From: Halomonas sp. 'Soap Lake #6'
Lineage (GTDB): Bacteria > Pseudomonadota > Gammaproteobacteria > Pseudomonadales > Halomonadaceae
DNA: 64,000 bases
Direction: 5' to 3'
Assembly (NCBI RefSeq): GCF_003031405.1
Contig: NZ_CP020469.1
Location: forward strand, 434,001 to 498,000
Position numbers and translations under genes: made by a program. Of the stretch, positions 25,666-33,789 are shown piece by piece. The notes beneath the pieces were generated by a model. It was not told the origin of the DNA. It saw only the letters and a program-made list of their open reading frames with translations, and ran no database searches. How positions within the stretch are numbered: the first letter of the stretch is position 1; each line of letters starts with the position of its first letter.

Positions 25666-25721
25666 CGAGCAGCGAGGGGGGCTAATCAGCTGATTAAGCT
25701 GCTAGTGCCTTCCCGTTTGTC

Positions 25722-26447
25722 TTAGCGCTGGGCCAGTTGATGGGGCTCATTAGTGTTACAGCGGAGAAAGGTTGATGTGGCAAGCCACTCTTCGTCCGGG
25801 TAATAAGCAAACACATACTGGTTCTCTTTTAGGCTGTCGATGAGCGGATAGGTCACCTCTTCGCGCACGGCAGGGCAGCCGTGGCTACGCCCTAGTCGGC
25901 CTGTCTGTTCAATAAAGTCCTCACTGACGTAATCTGCACCGTGGATCACGATAGCGCGTTCAAAGGCTAGGTTGTTTACGTTTGGCTCCAGGCCATCAAG
26001 ACGCAGTGAATAACCGTTACGGCCATAATAACTGTTCATAGTGCGAAAGAGCCCAATGCTGGATTGATGGCTCTCGGGGGTATTGGAGAAGACTTCCGCC
26101 ATGGCGTCTCCCGAGCCCTGACCATGGGAAACCAGTTCCTCAAACAGTAGTTCATGCTGGTGTAAGTCGAAGACCCACATGCGTGGCTCGGTGGAAGGCA
26201 ACGAGTAATCAATTACTGCTAAACGTTCAGCAGAAGGTTCCGCGCAGTTAAGCGCCTGGGCAGCAAGTCGTAACGCTTCTGGCGTCGCCGATGGCGCTAG
26301 CTGTAGTAACTGATGATGTAAACTGGAAACCCCGTGAGGAGCGCTGGAAGCTGCCTGGGAAAAAAAACTGGCTGAGTGAAGGGGGAGACTAAAGAGTACA
26401 GCTGGCAGTGAAAGTAGTGCAGTAGAAATACGTGAGTGAAGCAGCAT
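25722..26447 (-). CDS. Murein L,D-transpeptidase catalytic domain family protein
   Basis: 241 residues. The N-terminus (MLLHSRISTALLSLPAVLFS and on to SA) is a signal peptide, so the protein is periplasmic. The catalytic region reads IVIHGADYVSEDFIEQTGRLGRSHGCPAV, the YkuD_2 form of the HGC nucleophile motif, preceded by GLFRTMNSYYGRNGYSLRLDGLE. Proteins of this group are thought to act on peptidoglycan cross-links or lipoprotein anchoring. It is divergent from a classic YcbB-type L,D-transpeptidase, so both are probably for wall remodelling. The frame extends to 26606, but the signal peptide favours 26447. Confidence 0.78.
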   Translation of the reverse strand: MLLHSRISTALLSLPAVLFSLPLHSASFFSQAASSAPHGVSSLHHQLLQLAPSATPEALRLAAQALNCAEPSAERLAVIDYSLPSTEPRMWVFDLHQHELLFEELVSHGQGSGDAMAEVFSNTPESHQSSIGLFRTMNSYYGRNGYSLRLDGLEPNVNNLAFERAIVIHGADYVSEDFIEQTGRLGRSHGCPAVREEVTYPLIDSLKENQYVFAYYPDEEWLATSTFLRCNTNEPHQLAQR

Positions 26448-26629
26448 AAAGTTTAGCCCTGCAATAGATGTCAACGACGGATGAGTGGAAACAGCTATGA
26501 TGAAAGTAAGCGCACCGGTGATGAAGGCTGCTGGTGCGATGATATGGATAATAATGAAACGCCGGTAAGTCAAGCCCAGTAAGCCAAGTCCAGCCCAGTA
26601 AACCAAGCATAGTAACGCAAGGAGGGGCT

Positions 26630-28267
26630 ATGAACGATAAGCAGCTACTAAGACGATGGGCGATAGGAGCAGCTCTATGTCTGACACTGACCCAATCGCC
26701 GTATGCGCTCTCGAGTGCCTATCCAGCAGCCGAACCGTTACGGCAAGAGTTGGCGCAACAGGCTGAGCAAGCCAGTGAGCGATTGCCAGTAAAGGAGTTT
26801 TACCAGCTGAATAATGGACAACCTGCTTGGCAGAAAACCGATGCCGTCGAGGCATTGGTCAGTGGGCTGCTGGGGCTTGACGATGATGGCTTAACTCCCA
26901 ATGATTATTCCGCCCATACGTTACTTGACGATTTTCGCCTTAGCCAGCAAGCCGGTACGGCTGCCCAAGCGAGGTTTGATCTCAAGGCGACACAGACACT
27001 ACTGTTAGCGTTGGACCACCTTTCACGAGGTAAGGTGAACCCCCGAGATGTAGAACCCAATTGGGATTTGCCACGCCCAGAAAGCCGCTACTCAATGCTT
27101 CGCGTTGTACATGCGGTCGAGGATGGCGATATAGAGCGTGCGTTCACCTTGGTGCGTCCCACAACGCCTGCTTATACCCAGCTTCGTGAGATGCTTGGCC
27201 ACTATCGACGTATCGAAGCTCAACGCAGTGCCCCTTATTTGGCCAGCAGAGGATCATCACTGCGTCTTGGTGATACAGGGGATGATGTACCAGTACTACG
27301 TCAGCGGCTAGCGCTGTGGGGCGAAGGAAGCTTATTAGCGGCTGATAGCGGTGCATACCCACTGGTTGGAGTAGAGTCGGCCATTCACAGCAACCGTCAC
27401 TTTGACGAGGATCTTGAAAGAGCTGTTAAGCGTTTCCAGCGCCGTCATCAGTTGCAAGAAGATGGTATTGTTGGCGAGCAAACACGCTCAGCGCTAAATA
27501 TGTCGGTGGCCTCACGTATTAATCAATTGCGCGTTAATTTAGAACGGGCGCGTTGGATTGAGCCAACCCATATGACTGAGCCACAAGTATGGGTGGATAT
27601 TGCCGGTTACCAACTGCACTACCTACGGCCCAGTGGAGAGCACTGGAGTGCCAGAGTAGTCGTAGGCACGCCACAGCGGGAAACGCCGATCATTCACTCC
27701 GCTATAAGCCATTTAACGATCAACCCCAGTTGGACCATTCCTCCGACCATCATGCGTGAAGATGTTCTTCCACGGGTGAGGCAAGACCCCGGCTATTTGG
27801 CGCGGCAGAATATCCAAGTGCTAAGCCCTGCTGGAGAGCGCCTAAATGCTGCAGCGATTAATTGGCAGCGCCCGGGAGGCGTTATGCTGCGTCAAGCCGC
27901 CGGAGGTTCTAACCCATTGGGTCGCGTGGTTGTACGCTTCCCCAATAATGACATGATTTATTTGCATGACACACCAGCACGGGGACTGTTTCAGCGCGAT
28001 CAGCGGGCGCTAAGTTCTGGCTGTGTACGGGTAGAGGGTGTCTTGGACTTTGCACAAATGTTGTTGCAAGACAGTGGCAGCCGTTACCAACTCAATTCGC
28101 TGATTAATAGCAGCGGCAGTGACCGAAACGTGAACTTGCCTCAGCGTATCCCGATTGCTTTGCATTACCTTACTGCATGGCCAAATGCCCAGGGGGAGGT
28201 GGAGTTTAGGGACGATATTTACCGTAGAGATGCAGCATTGCTGGCTGCATTATCGCAAACCATCTAA
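26630..28267 (+). CDS. L,D-transpeptidase, YcbB/LdtD-like
   Basis: 545 residues. Order: signal peptide (about residues 1-27), a scaffold region, a peptidoglycan-binding domain near 205-300 (SLRLGDTGDDVPVLRQRLALWG ... FQRRHQLQEDGIVGEQTRSALN), then the YkuD domain with the catalytic segment DTPARGLFQRDQRALSSGCVRVE, the Cys being in SSGC. It makes 3-3 meso-DAP cross-links in the periplasm, which can bypass penicillin-binding proteins. A strong AAGGAGGGG site lies before the ATG. A bidirectional terminator follows. Confidence 0.88.
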   Translation: MNDKQLLRRWAIGAALCLTLTQSPYALSSAYPAAEPLRQELAQQAEQASERLPVKEFYQLNNGQPAWQKTDAVEALVSGLLGLDDDGLTPNDYSAHTLLDDFRLSQQAGTAAQARFDLKATQTLLLALDHLSRGKVNPRDVEPNWDLPRPESRYSMLRVVHAVEDGDIERAFTLVRPTTPAYTQLREMLGHYRRIEAQRSAPYLASRGSSLRLGDTGDDVPVLRQRLALWGEGSLLAADSGAYPLVGVESAIHSNRHFDEDLERAVKRFQRRHQLQEDGIVGEQTRSALNMSVASRINQLRVNLERARWIEPTHMTEPQVWVDIAGYQLHYLRPSGEHWSARVVVGTPQRETPIIHSAISHLTINPSWTIPPTIMREDVLPRVRQDPGYLARQNIQVLSPAGERLNAAAINWQRPGGVMLRQAAGGSNPLGRVVVRFPNNDMIYLHDTPARGLFQRDQRALSSGCVRVEGVLDFAQMLLQDSGSRYQLNSLINSSGSDRNVNLPQRIPIALHYLTAWPNAQGEVEFRDDIYRRDAALLAALSQTI

Positions 28268-28284
28268 CCCCGCCTGCTTAAACC

Positions 28285-28313
28285 ATTAACGCCGCCCTTT
28301 GGGCAGCGTTAAT
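28285..28313. terminator. Bidirectional terminator between L,D-transpeptidase and M23 peptidase
   Basis: ATTAACGC-c-GCCC-ttt-GGGC-a-GCGTTAAT forms a 12-bp stem with one mismatch between two convergent genes. AT-rich ends provide the pairing on both sides rather than a long T-run. Confidence 0.7.
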
Positions 28314-28326
28314 GTTAGCAATTGGC

Positions 28327-29982
28327 CTATTGGCTGCTTTCTTCGCGTTGATAGCTGGCCACGTTAACGGGGCCGGTCTCGCCACTTTCAAGTGCTGCAA
28401 GCATAGGCTCTGCGTGGCGCTGGAAAGCAATCAGTGTATTGCCGCTTAAGCTAGTGTTCTCGGGCAGCTCAACGGTCATAGCGTTCACCGGCGTATTATT
28501 GACGATGACTTCATAATGTAGATGTGGGCCGGTGCTGCGCCCGGTGTTACCTGATAAGGCAATACGCTCACCCATTTCCACGCGATCCCCCTGGCTAACC
28601 AGTGGGCGGGAAAGGTGTAGGTAACGAGTCCGGTAGCCATTGTCATGACGTACAACAACATAGCGGCCCGCCGCATGGTGGTTTCCTACACGCTCAACAC
28701 GGCCATTCGCAGGTGCAATGACTGGTGTGCCAATCGGCATTGCAAAGTCGGTTCCATTATGAGGGCTGACGCGGCCAGTAACTGGGTGCAAGCGACGTGG
28801 ATTAAAGGGGGAGCTAAGGCGGTAGTCGCCTTCAAACGGATAGCGGGCAAAAGCTGGATCTAGGCTGTTGCCTTCTGGTGTATAAAAGTTATTGTCAGTG
28901 GCGTTGCGCACCAGGGTTAAATCCATGCGCTCGCCATCGTACTTAACCGCTAGTACGCGGGAGTCGAGGGCTTCTCCATCGATCATGTCGGATTCAACCA
29001 GAACCTGGAAGCGGTCGCCGCGACGGCTATCCCGCCGGAAATCGAGTTTCTTTTCAAGCAAACGGGTGAGTTCAGTCACTGAACCACTAGTTAAGCCGGT
29101 TGCCTGGGCTGAGCGAGCAAAACTACCGCTCACGCTGCCTGCATAAAGGCGCTGTACGGGTTCCCCCTGACGCTCAATGGAAGTGATTGCAAACTGCTCT
29201 TCATCACGCTCTAGCAAAACGCCGTCTCGGACATTTTTCATCATGCGCAGTGACAGTAGACGTTGGTTTTCGTCTAACTTGTAATCAAAACTATTACCTG
29301 CCCGCCAGTTGGTAAACATGCGTGGGTCCGGCATGTCATCCAGAAGAGCGAGCACTTCGCTGTAGCCAAGGCCTAACTTATTTTGGGCAAATACCGCAAA
29401 TGTCTCTCCAGATTCAACGATATGCGTTTTCCATTTAGGAACGAAGGGCTCTTTTGCCGCTAACTCAAGTTCAAGAAAAGAAATATCATCGAATAAATCA
29501 TAATCTTCATAGGAAGTGGCATCAGCGATTTCAACAGAGGAGGTAGTGTTGATATCGAGCATGCCGCTAGAAAGAGTACCGACAACCACTGCCATGTGAA
29601 GTGCGCCGTCATCTATTCTGGCGCTACCCTGATGATCGTTTGCCAGTGACGCTTCAGCACTTGAGATAACGTCGAGATCCAGGTCGATAATTTCCGTGGC
29701 GGCTAAATCGCTTAATGGAATATGCTCTCGGGTAGCGTCTATAGCGCGTGAGGCTCGGTCGATTGCTTCTGAAACAGGAGTGCGTTCTTGGCGTAGGGAG
29801 GGGACACCCGGCGCTGAATCATTGGGAAGCGGTACTAGAACGCTTTCCAACGGTGTATTTGGCTGGTTCAAATCATGGTAGGTCGTTAGTAACTTTTGTG
29901 TGCCCAACACAGTGACCATAGTAGCCACGGGTAACAGTAATAATTTGTGCGTGCGGGGCAGCGAATAAAGGATTCGCAACAT
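28327..29982 (-). CDS. mepM: M23-family metallopeptidase, MepM-like
   Basis: 551 residues. An N-terminal membrane anchor (LLLLPVATMVTVLG) is followed by a LysM-like segment (HIVESGETFAVFAQNKLGLGYSEVLALL), an OapA-type linker domain, and a C-terminal M23 domain: HNGTDFAMPIGTPVIAPANGRV and HLHYEV with the zinc ligands. This matches MepM/YebA D,D-endopeptidases that open cross-links for wall growth. It is longer than E. coli MepM (440), mostly through an acidic, low-complexity stretch at about residues 35-150. I start at 29982; the frame continues to 30054 with no good site. Confidence 0.85.
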   Translation of the reverse strand: MLRILYSLPRTHKLLLLPVATMVTVLGTQKLLTTYHDLNQPNTPLESVLVPLPNDSAPGVPSLRQERTPVSEAIDRASRAIDATREHIPLSDLAATEIIDLDLDVISSAEASLANDHQGSARIDDGALHMAVVVGTLSSGMLDINTTSSVEIADATSYEDYDLFDDISFLELELAAKEPFVPKWKTHIVESGETFAVFAQNKLGLGYSEVLALLDDMPDPRMFTNWRAGNSFDYKLDENQRLLSLRMMKNVRDGVLLERDEEQFAITSIERQGEPVQRLYAGSVSGSFARSAQATGLTSGSVTELTRLLEKKLDFRRDSRRGDRFQVLVESDMIDGEALDSRVLAVKYDGERMDLTLVRNATDNNFYTPEGNSLDPAFARYPFEGDYRLSSPFNPRRLHPVTGRVSPHNGTDFAMPIGTPVIAPANGRVERVGNHHAAGRYVVVRHDNGYRTRYLHLSRPLVSQGDRVEMGERIALSGNTGRSTGPHLHYEVIVNNTPVNAMTVELPENTSLSGNTLIAFQRHAEPMLAALESGETGPVNVASYQREESSQ

Positions 29983-30054
29983 GGGTAAATGGGCCGCCAG
30001 ATTCGTGATAAAAAAGTAACTTAAAAGTGAGCAAACCCTGAAACCATACCCCAA

Positions 30055-30445
30055 GAGAGCAGGAGTGAATAGACTGTATATCCATCCACAAAATATACTT
30101 CCGATAAATTATGGAAGAAATAATTAGAGATTACTATTTTTGAACACTGTTTGCTAACAAAAGTTACGTTCTATCTGGCACATCAAATAGCTACTTTTCC
30201 TCTCTCATTCCCGGGCTAGCCTGAGCTGAGCACCCGTTAGGCCTGTATCATGTGTGTTTAGGCCGTAGTTGGACATGAGTTGAAAGTGAATTGGCAGTAA
30301 GTTGGCTGTGCTGCTGCGTTTGTTACTAGATGAAACAATAATAATTTTTTTTAGCCAAGTACTTTTTCTCATTTCCTGGCACTCTAGTATAGTTTTTTCG
30401 AAGAATAAGCGGTTTATTTCGCTGTTTAGCGTCGAGGAAATCGAA
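30055..30445. other. Intergenic region between mepM and the LysR gene
   Basis: This divergent 391-bp stretch must hold promoters for both neighbours. A possible -10 (TATAGT at about 30389) precedes the LysR gene. I see no ORF, repeat or strong hairpin. Confidence 0.35.
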
Positions 30446-31366
30446 ATGTCTCGGGTAACACTCTCACAGTGGCAGATGCTGGCCGCTGTTGTTGACCATG
30501 GTGGGTTTGCGCGTGCGGCAGAGGCTGTCCATAAAAGCCCTTCCACACTTAACCATGCGGTACACAAATTGGAAGAGCAGCTTGGCGTACGGGTGTTAGA
30601 GCCTGTGGGTAGGCAAGTGCGTCTCACCGAAGCGGGTGAATTGTTGTTGCGTCGGGCGCGCCAGCTCATTGAGAGTGCCGCTTCCCTTGAAGATGTGGCG
30701 TCACGCTTGGCAGCGGGTTTAGAGGCGGAAGTTGTGGTGGCTATTGATCAGGTGTTTCCTGCGGCAGCTCAGGCTAAAGCGCTGGAGCGCTTTTCGGAAT
30801 CCTATCCCCAGGTTCGAGTACAACTCCACGAGAGCGTACTCAATGGTGGAATAGAGATGCTTTACGACGGCCGGGCCGACTTGGTGGTTTCTGGTATAGA
30901 GGCGCAAGGGTTTTTAGGGGAGCCATTGGTCTCTGTGCGCTTTGTAGCCGTGGCACACCCTAAACACCCGCTTCACCAGCTTGGGCGTTCGCTGGATTTG
31001 CGTGATTTATCCCAGTATCGCCAGTTGGTGGTGCGTGATTCAGCGCTACGGCAATCCACTAATGCGGGGTGGTTAAAAGCTGAGCAGCGTTGGACGGTAA
31101 GCCATCTCAATACCTCGCTGGATATGCTCAAACGAGGCCTAGGGTTTGCCTGGATGCCTGAAACGCGCATCGCTGATGAGCTTGAAAGTGCTCAATTAAA
31201 GCCGTTACCGCTGGTGGCTGGCAGTATTCGAGACGTGCCGGTACAAATGATTTTTCGAGATCGAGACCGTGCAGGCCCTGCTGCCCATGCAATGGCGCAG
31301 GCGCTTAAGCAAGCAGTTGCTGAGCTTTGCCCTAAAGATTCGATTCATTCGAATGGAAAGGCGTAA
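30446..31366 (+). CDS. LysR-family transcriptional regulator
   Basis: 306 residues. The winged helix is at residues 4-62 (MLAAVVDHGGFARAAEAVHKSPSTLNHAVHKLEEQLGVRVLE), with a typical effector domain after it. ATG at 30446 has AGGAAATCGAA upstream; the frame extends to 30302 with a hydrophobic, unlikely N-terminus. It precedes yqjG in the same direction, and a 15-bp-arm palindrome separates them. Its targets are unknown; yqjG is a candidate. Confidence 0.82.
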   Translation: MSRVTLSQWQMLAAVVDHGGFARAAEAVHKSPSTLNHAVHKLEEQLGVRVLEPVGRQVRLTEAGELLLRRARQLIESAASLEDVASRLAAGLEAEVVVAIDQVFPAAAQAKALERFSESYPQVRVQLHESVLNGGIEMLYDGRADLVVSGIEAQGFLGEPLVSVRFVAVAHPKHPLHQLGRSLDLRDLSQYRQLVVRDSALRQSTNAGWLKAEQRWTVSHLNTSLDMLKRGLGFAWMPETRIADELESAQLKPLPLVAGSIRDVPVQMIFRDRDRAGPAAHAMAQALKQAVAELCPKDSIHSNGKA

Positions 31367-31395
31367 AACATCCGCTTGAGCATCCCAGGGGCGAG

Positions 31396-31428
31396 CGTAT
31401 GCTAAATGCAAGCTGCATTTAGCATACG
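31396..31428. terminator. Perfect 15-bp inverted repeat before yqjG
   Basis: CGTATGCTAAATGCA-agc-TGCATTTAGCATACG is a perfect stem followed by TTTATTTA. It lies 29 bp after the LysR stop and only about 20 bp before the yqjG start, so as RNA it would be a terminator that shields yqjG from read-through; as DNA it could be an operator. Confidence 0.6.
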
Positions 31429-31447
31429 TTTATTTAGGAGACGCCTT

Positions 31448-32443
31448 ATGGGACTACTCGTTAACGGCGAATGGGTAGATCAATGGTATGACACCAAAAA
31501 ACACGGTGGTGAATTTGTTCGCGAGTCTGCCCAGTTGCGCGATTGGGTAGGTCGCCACACTGATGGGGCTGGAGAGAGCTACCCGGCGGAGAAAGATCGC
31601 TACCACCTTTATGTTTCGCTTGCCTGTCCGTGGGCGCACCGCACACTCATTATGCGAAAACTGAAAGGCCTTGAAGAGCTCATCGGTGTTTCTCATGTCA
31701 GCCCGTTAATGCTGGATAGTGGCTGGACCTATGACCAGAGTGAAGATGCTAGCGGTGACTCGGTCAATCACGTCGATTATCACTACCAGCTCTATACAAT
31801 GACCGATCCAGCCTATACGGGGCGCGTCACCGTGCCGGTACTGTGGGATAAGCAGCGTAGTGCCATCATTAATAATGAGTCCTCTGATCTACTGCGTATG
31901 TTCAATCGTAGTTTTGATCAGCTCACCGGTAATGATTTGGATTTCTACCCTGAGGATCTACGTAGCGTCATTGATGAAGTCAATGAGGATGTCTATGAGC
32001 ATATTAATAATGGTGTTTATAAATCGGGCTTTGCCACGGAGCAGGGCGTCTATGAAAAGCACGTTCACGCACTGTTTGAAGCCCTGGAAAGGGTAGAGAA
32101 GCGGTTAGGTGAGCACCGCTATCTTGCCGGAGAGTGGTTGACTGAAGCCGATATCCGGCTTTTTACCACGCTAATTCGTTTTGATGCCGTTTATTACGGC
32201 CACTTTAAGTGCAATCTCAAGCGTATCGAAGAGTTTCCGAATTTAGCTAACTATGTACGTGAGCTTTACCAATGGCCTGGGATAGCGGAAACGGTCAATA
32301 TGGATCACATCAAGCGCCACTACTACTATAGCCACGACACCATTAATCCAACGCGGATTGTACCTGCGGGTCCGCTGCTCGACTTTAACCAGCCCCATGA
32401 TCGAGATCGCCTGCCAGGACAAGGTGTACGCCGACACGTATAA
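31448..32443 (+). CDS. yqjG: Glutathionyl-hydroquinone reductase, GST family
   Basis: 331 residues, the usual YqjG/PcpF length. The N-terminal thioredoxin-like domain has the catalytic motif CPWAHRTLIMRKLKGL (Cys in ACPWAH), and SGWTYDQSEDASGD fits the family. The C-terminal helical GST domain contains ERRLGEHRYLAGEWLTEADIRLF-like sequence. The enzyme reduces glutathionyl-hydroquinones with glutathione, recycling quinones in the cytoplasm. AGGAG lies before the ATG, and a strong terminator follows. Confidence 0.9.
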   Translation: MGLLVNGEWVDQWYDTKKHGGEFVRESAQLRDWVGRHTDGAGESYPAEKDRYHLYVSLACPWAHRTLIMRKLKGLEELIGVSHVSPLMLDSGWTYDQSEDASGDSVNHVDYHYQLYTMTDPAYTGRVTVPVLWDKQRSAIINNESSDLLRMFNRSFDQLTGNDLDFYPEDLRSVIDEVNEDVYEHINNGVYKSGFATEQGVYEKHVHALFEALERVEKRLGEHRYLAGEWLTEADIRLFTTLIRFDAVYYGHFKCNLKRIEEFPNLANYVRELYQWPGIAETVNMDHIKRHYYYSHDTINPTRIVPAGPLLDFNQPHDRDRLPGQGVRRHV

Positions 32444-32445
32444 GG

Positions 32446-32479
32446 AAGAAGGGCCATCCCTCGTGGATGGCCCTTCTTT
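32446..32479. terminator. Terminator after yqjG
   Basis: AAGAAGGGCCATCC (from 32446) pairs with GGATGGCCCTTCTT (to 32478) around a short loop. TTTATTT follows on the plus strand, and the T-rich flank of the other arm serves the convergent minus-strand gene. Confidence 0.8.
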
Positions 32480-32506
32480 ATTTGCTTACTGGTCTTCTTT
32501 TATTTT

Positions 32507-32989
32507 TTACTGATCCTGGCTTACCGCATCACGAGTAGTCTGCCATGCGCTTTGGGCACCGTCGCGTGTTGTTTGCCACGCGTCACGGGCGTTGTCTTTG
32601 GTCTGTTCCCACCAATCACGGTCATAAGTAGGGAAAGACTCCACTTCCTCTGAGGTGGCATTCAGCATGATGCGATGTTCGATATCTCCATCGTCCTCAG
32701 TGTGAGTCTCAAGTGTGAAATAGTCGGTGCCTACAACGATTTCCCGACCGCCTAGACCAAGAACGGAACCGCTTTCAATGACCAGTGCAGCGATACGCAT
32801 CTCTTCGTCAAACAAAATATCGTCAACTTCACCGATCTCTTCGCCGGAACCATCTGCAAAATAAACGTCTGCGTCTAAGATGTCTGCAGCAGAGTACATG
32901 CCTTGTGGTTGGTCGGAGGCTTGTACGCCAAAGGCCAAGCTACCTAGAAGGATAGTGCCAATGGCGGTGGTTAAAATAGTTTTACGCAT
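32507..32989 (-). CDS. Secreted PRC-barrel domain protein
   Basis: 160 residues. Signal peptide (MRKTILTTAIGTILLGSLAF to VQA), then a PRC-barrel-like domain (ILDADVYFADGSGEEIGEVDDILFDEEMRIAALVIE). The C-terminus holds a repeat, DNARDAWQTTRDGAQSAWQTTRDAV, where the 11-residue unit [A/S]AWQTTRD(A/G) recurs, likely an amphipathic helix. Such proteins are common in halophiles and are linked to envelope or stress adaptation, without a defined activity. It may share regulation with the adjacent CsbD gene upstream on the same strand. Confidence 0.75.
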   Translation of the reverse strand: MRKTILTTAIGTILLGSLAFGVQASDQPQGMYSAADILDADVYFADGSGEEIGEVDDILFDEEMRIAALVIESGSVLGLGGREIVVGTDYFTLETHTEDDGDIEHRIMLNATSEEVESFPTYDRDWWEQTKDNARDAWQTTRDGAQSAWQTTRDAVSQDQ

Positions 32990-33091
32990 AGCTTCTCTCC
33001 ATGTTGCTACGGGGGAAGGGGGATACACCTGACAGGGCTATCTGTGAGCAGAACATATTAGGCGACAGCAGATTTGATGTTGAGGCGGCTA

Positions 33092-33289
33092 CTAAAGGCT
33101 ATTAGCCCAGTCATCAGCTTTCTTTTCGGCTGCTTCCTTATGCAGACCGTACTTCTGCTGTAATTTACCGACTAGTTGATCTTTTCTACCGCCAATCTGA
33201 TCAAGCTCGTCATCTGTCAGCTCGCCCCAGCTTGAGCGTGCTTTCCCTTTCATTTCAGTCCATTTGCCTTCGATTTGATCCCAGTTCAT
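33092..33289 (-). CDS. CsbD family stress protein
   Basis: 65 residues, the usual size of CsbD/YjbJ proteins. MNWDQIEGKWTEMKGKARSSWGELTDDELDQIGGRKDQLVGKLQQKYG is the complete family core. CsbD-like proteins are highly expressed in stationary phase or osmotic stress, with no defined biochemical role. AAGGAG precedes the ATG. The next gene downstream on this strand is the secreted PRC-barrel protein, about 100 bp away. Confidence 0.88.
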   Translation of the reverse strand: MNWDQIEGKWTEMKGKARSSWGELTDDELDQIGGRKDQLVGKLQQKYGLHKEAAEKKADDWANSL

Positions 33290-33789
33290 TACTTCACTCC
33301 TTGAGTTAGTGAACGTGTCTCAACACTTCTTATCTTAGACGAATAGTGAACAAGCGCAAGTTGGGTGTTTATTATGGGTTAAGTAAAAAGACTAGTCAGG
33401 AGTAATCTGTGGTGTTAGCATGCGCCCTCCTCGCATGTGTTGACCCCTCCATCACGACGATAAGCGTTCATTTACGTAGTTTTTTATTCACACGTAATTG
33501 CGCTTGCGGGAACATCTTGCTAACTGCGGATGTTCATTGCTGTGAAGATGGCGCGCCTCCAGCATTTCACCAAACGGGTGAAATCGGCGCAGAAGGTCGC
33601 CACAACGGTTGGCCCGCAAATGCGGTATTGCCACCGGATGCTAGGTGCGACCGGCGTCTCCGACTCCACTGATGACGATATCCGCATATGCGGAGCCTGT
33701 TTTTGATGCTTTTTTTATGCATCGATCCCAGAGTCAGAGACGCTTACGATGTTTTTTGCCGGTACAGCCGGCCTACCAAGGTGTGATTA
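33290..33789 (+). promoter_or_regulatory. Long structured leader of deaD
   Basis: 500 bp precede deaD without a convincing gene. Several hairpins lie in it: ATTTCACC-aaacg-GGTGAAAT (33564-33584), the palindrome TCCGCATATGCGGA followed by GCCTGTTTTT (about 33680-33705), GATGC-tttttttat-GCATC (about 33705-33723), and GCCGG-taca-GCCGGC-like pairs near 33760-33772. Long structured 5' UTRs are known for E. coli deaD/csdA, where they carry autoregulation and cold control. The promoter is not located. Confidence 0.5.
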
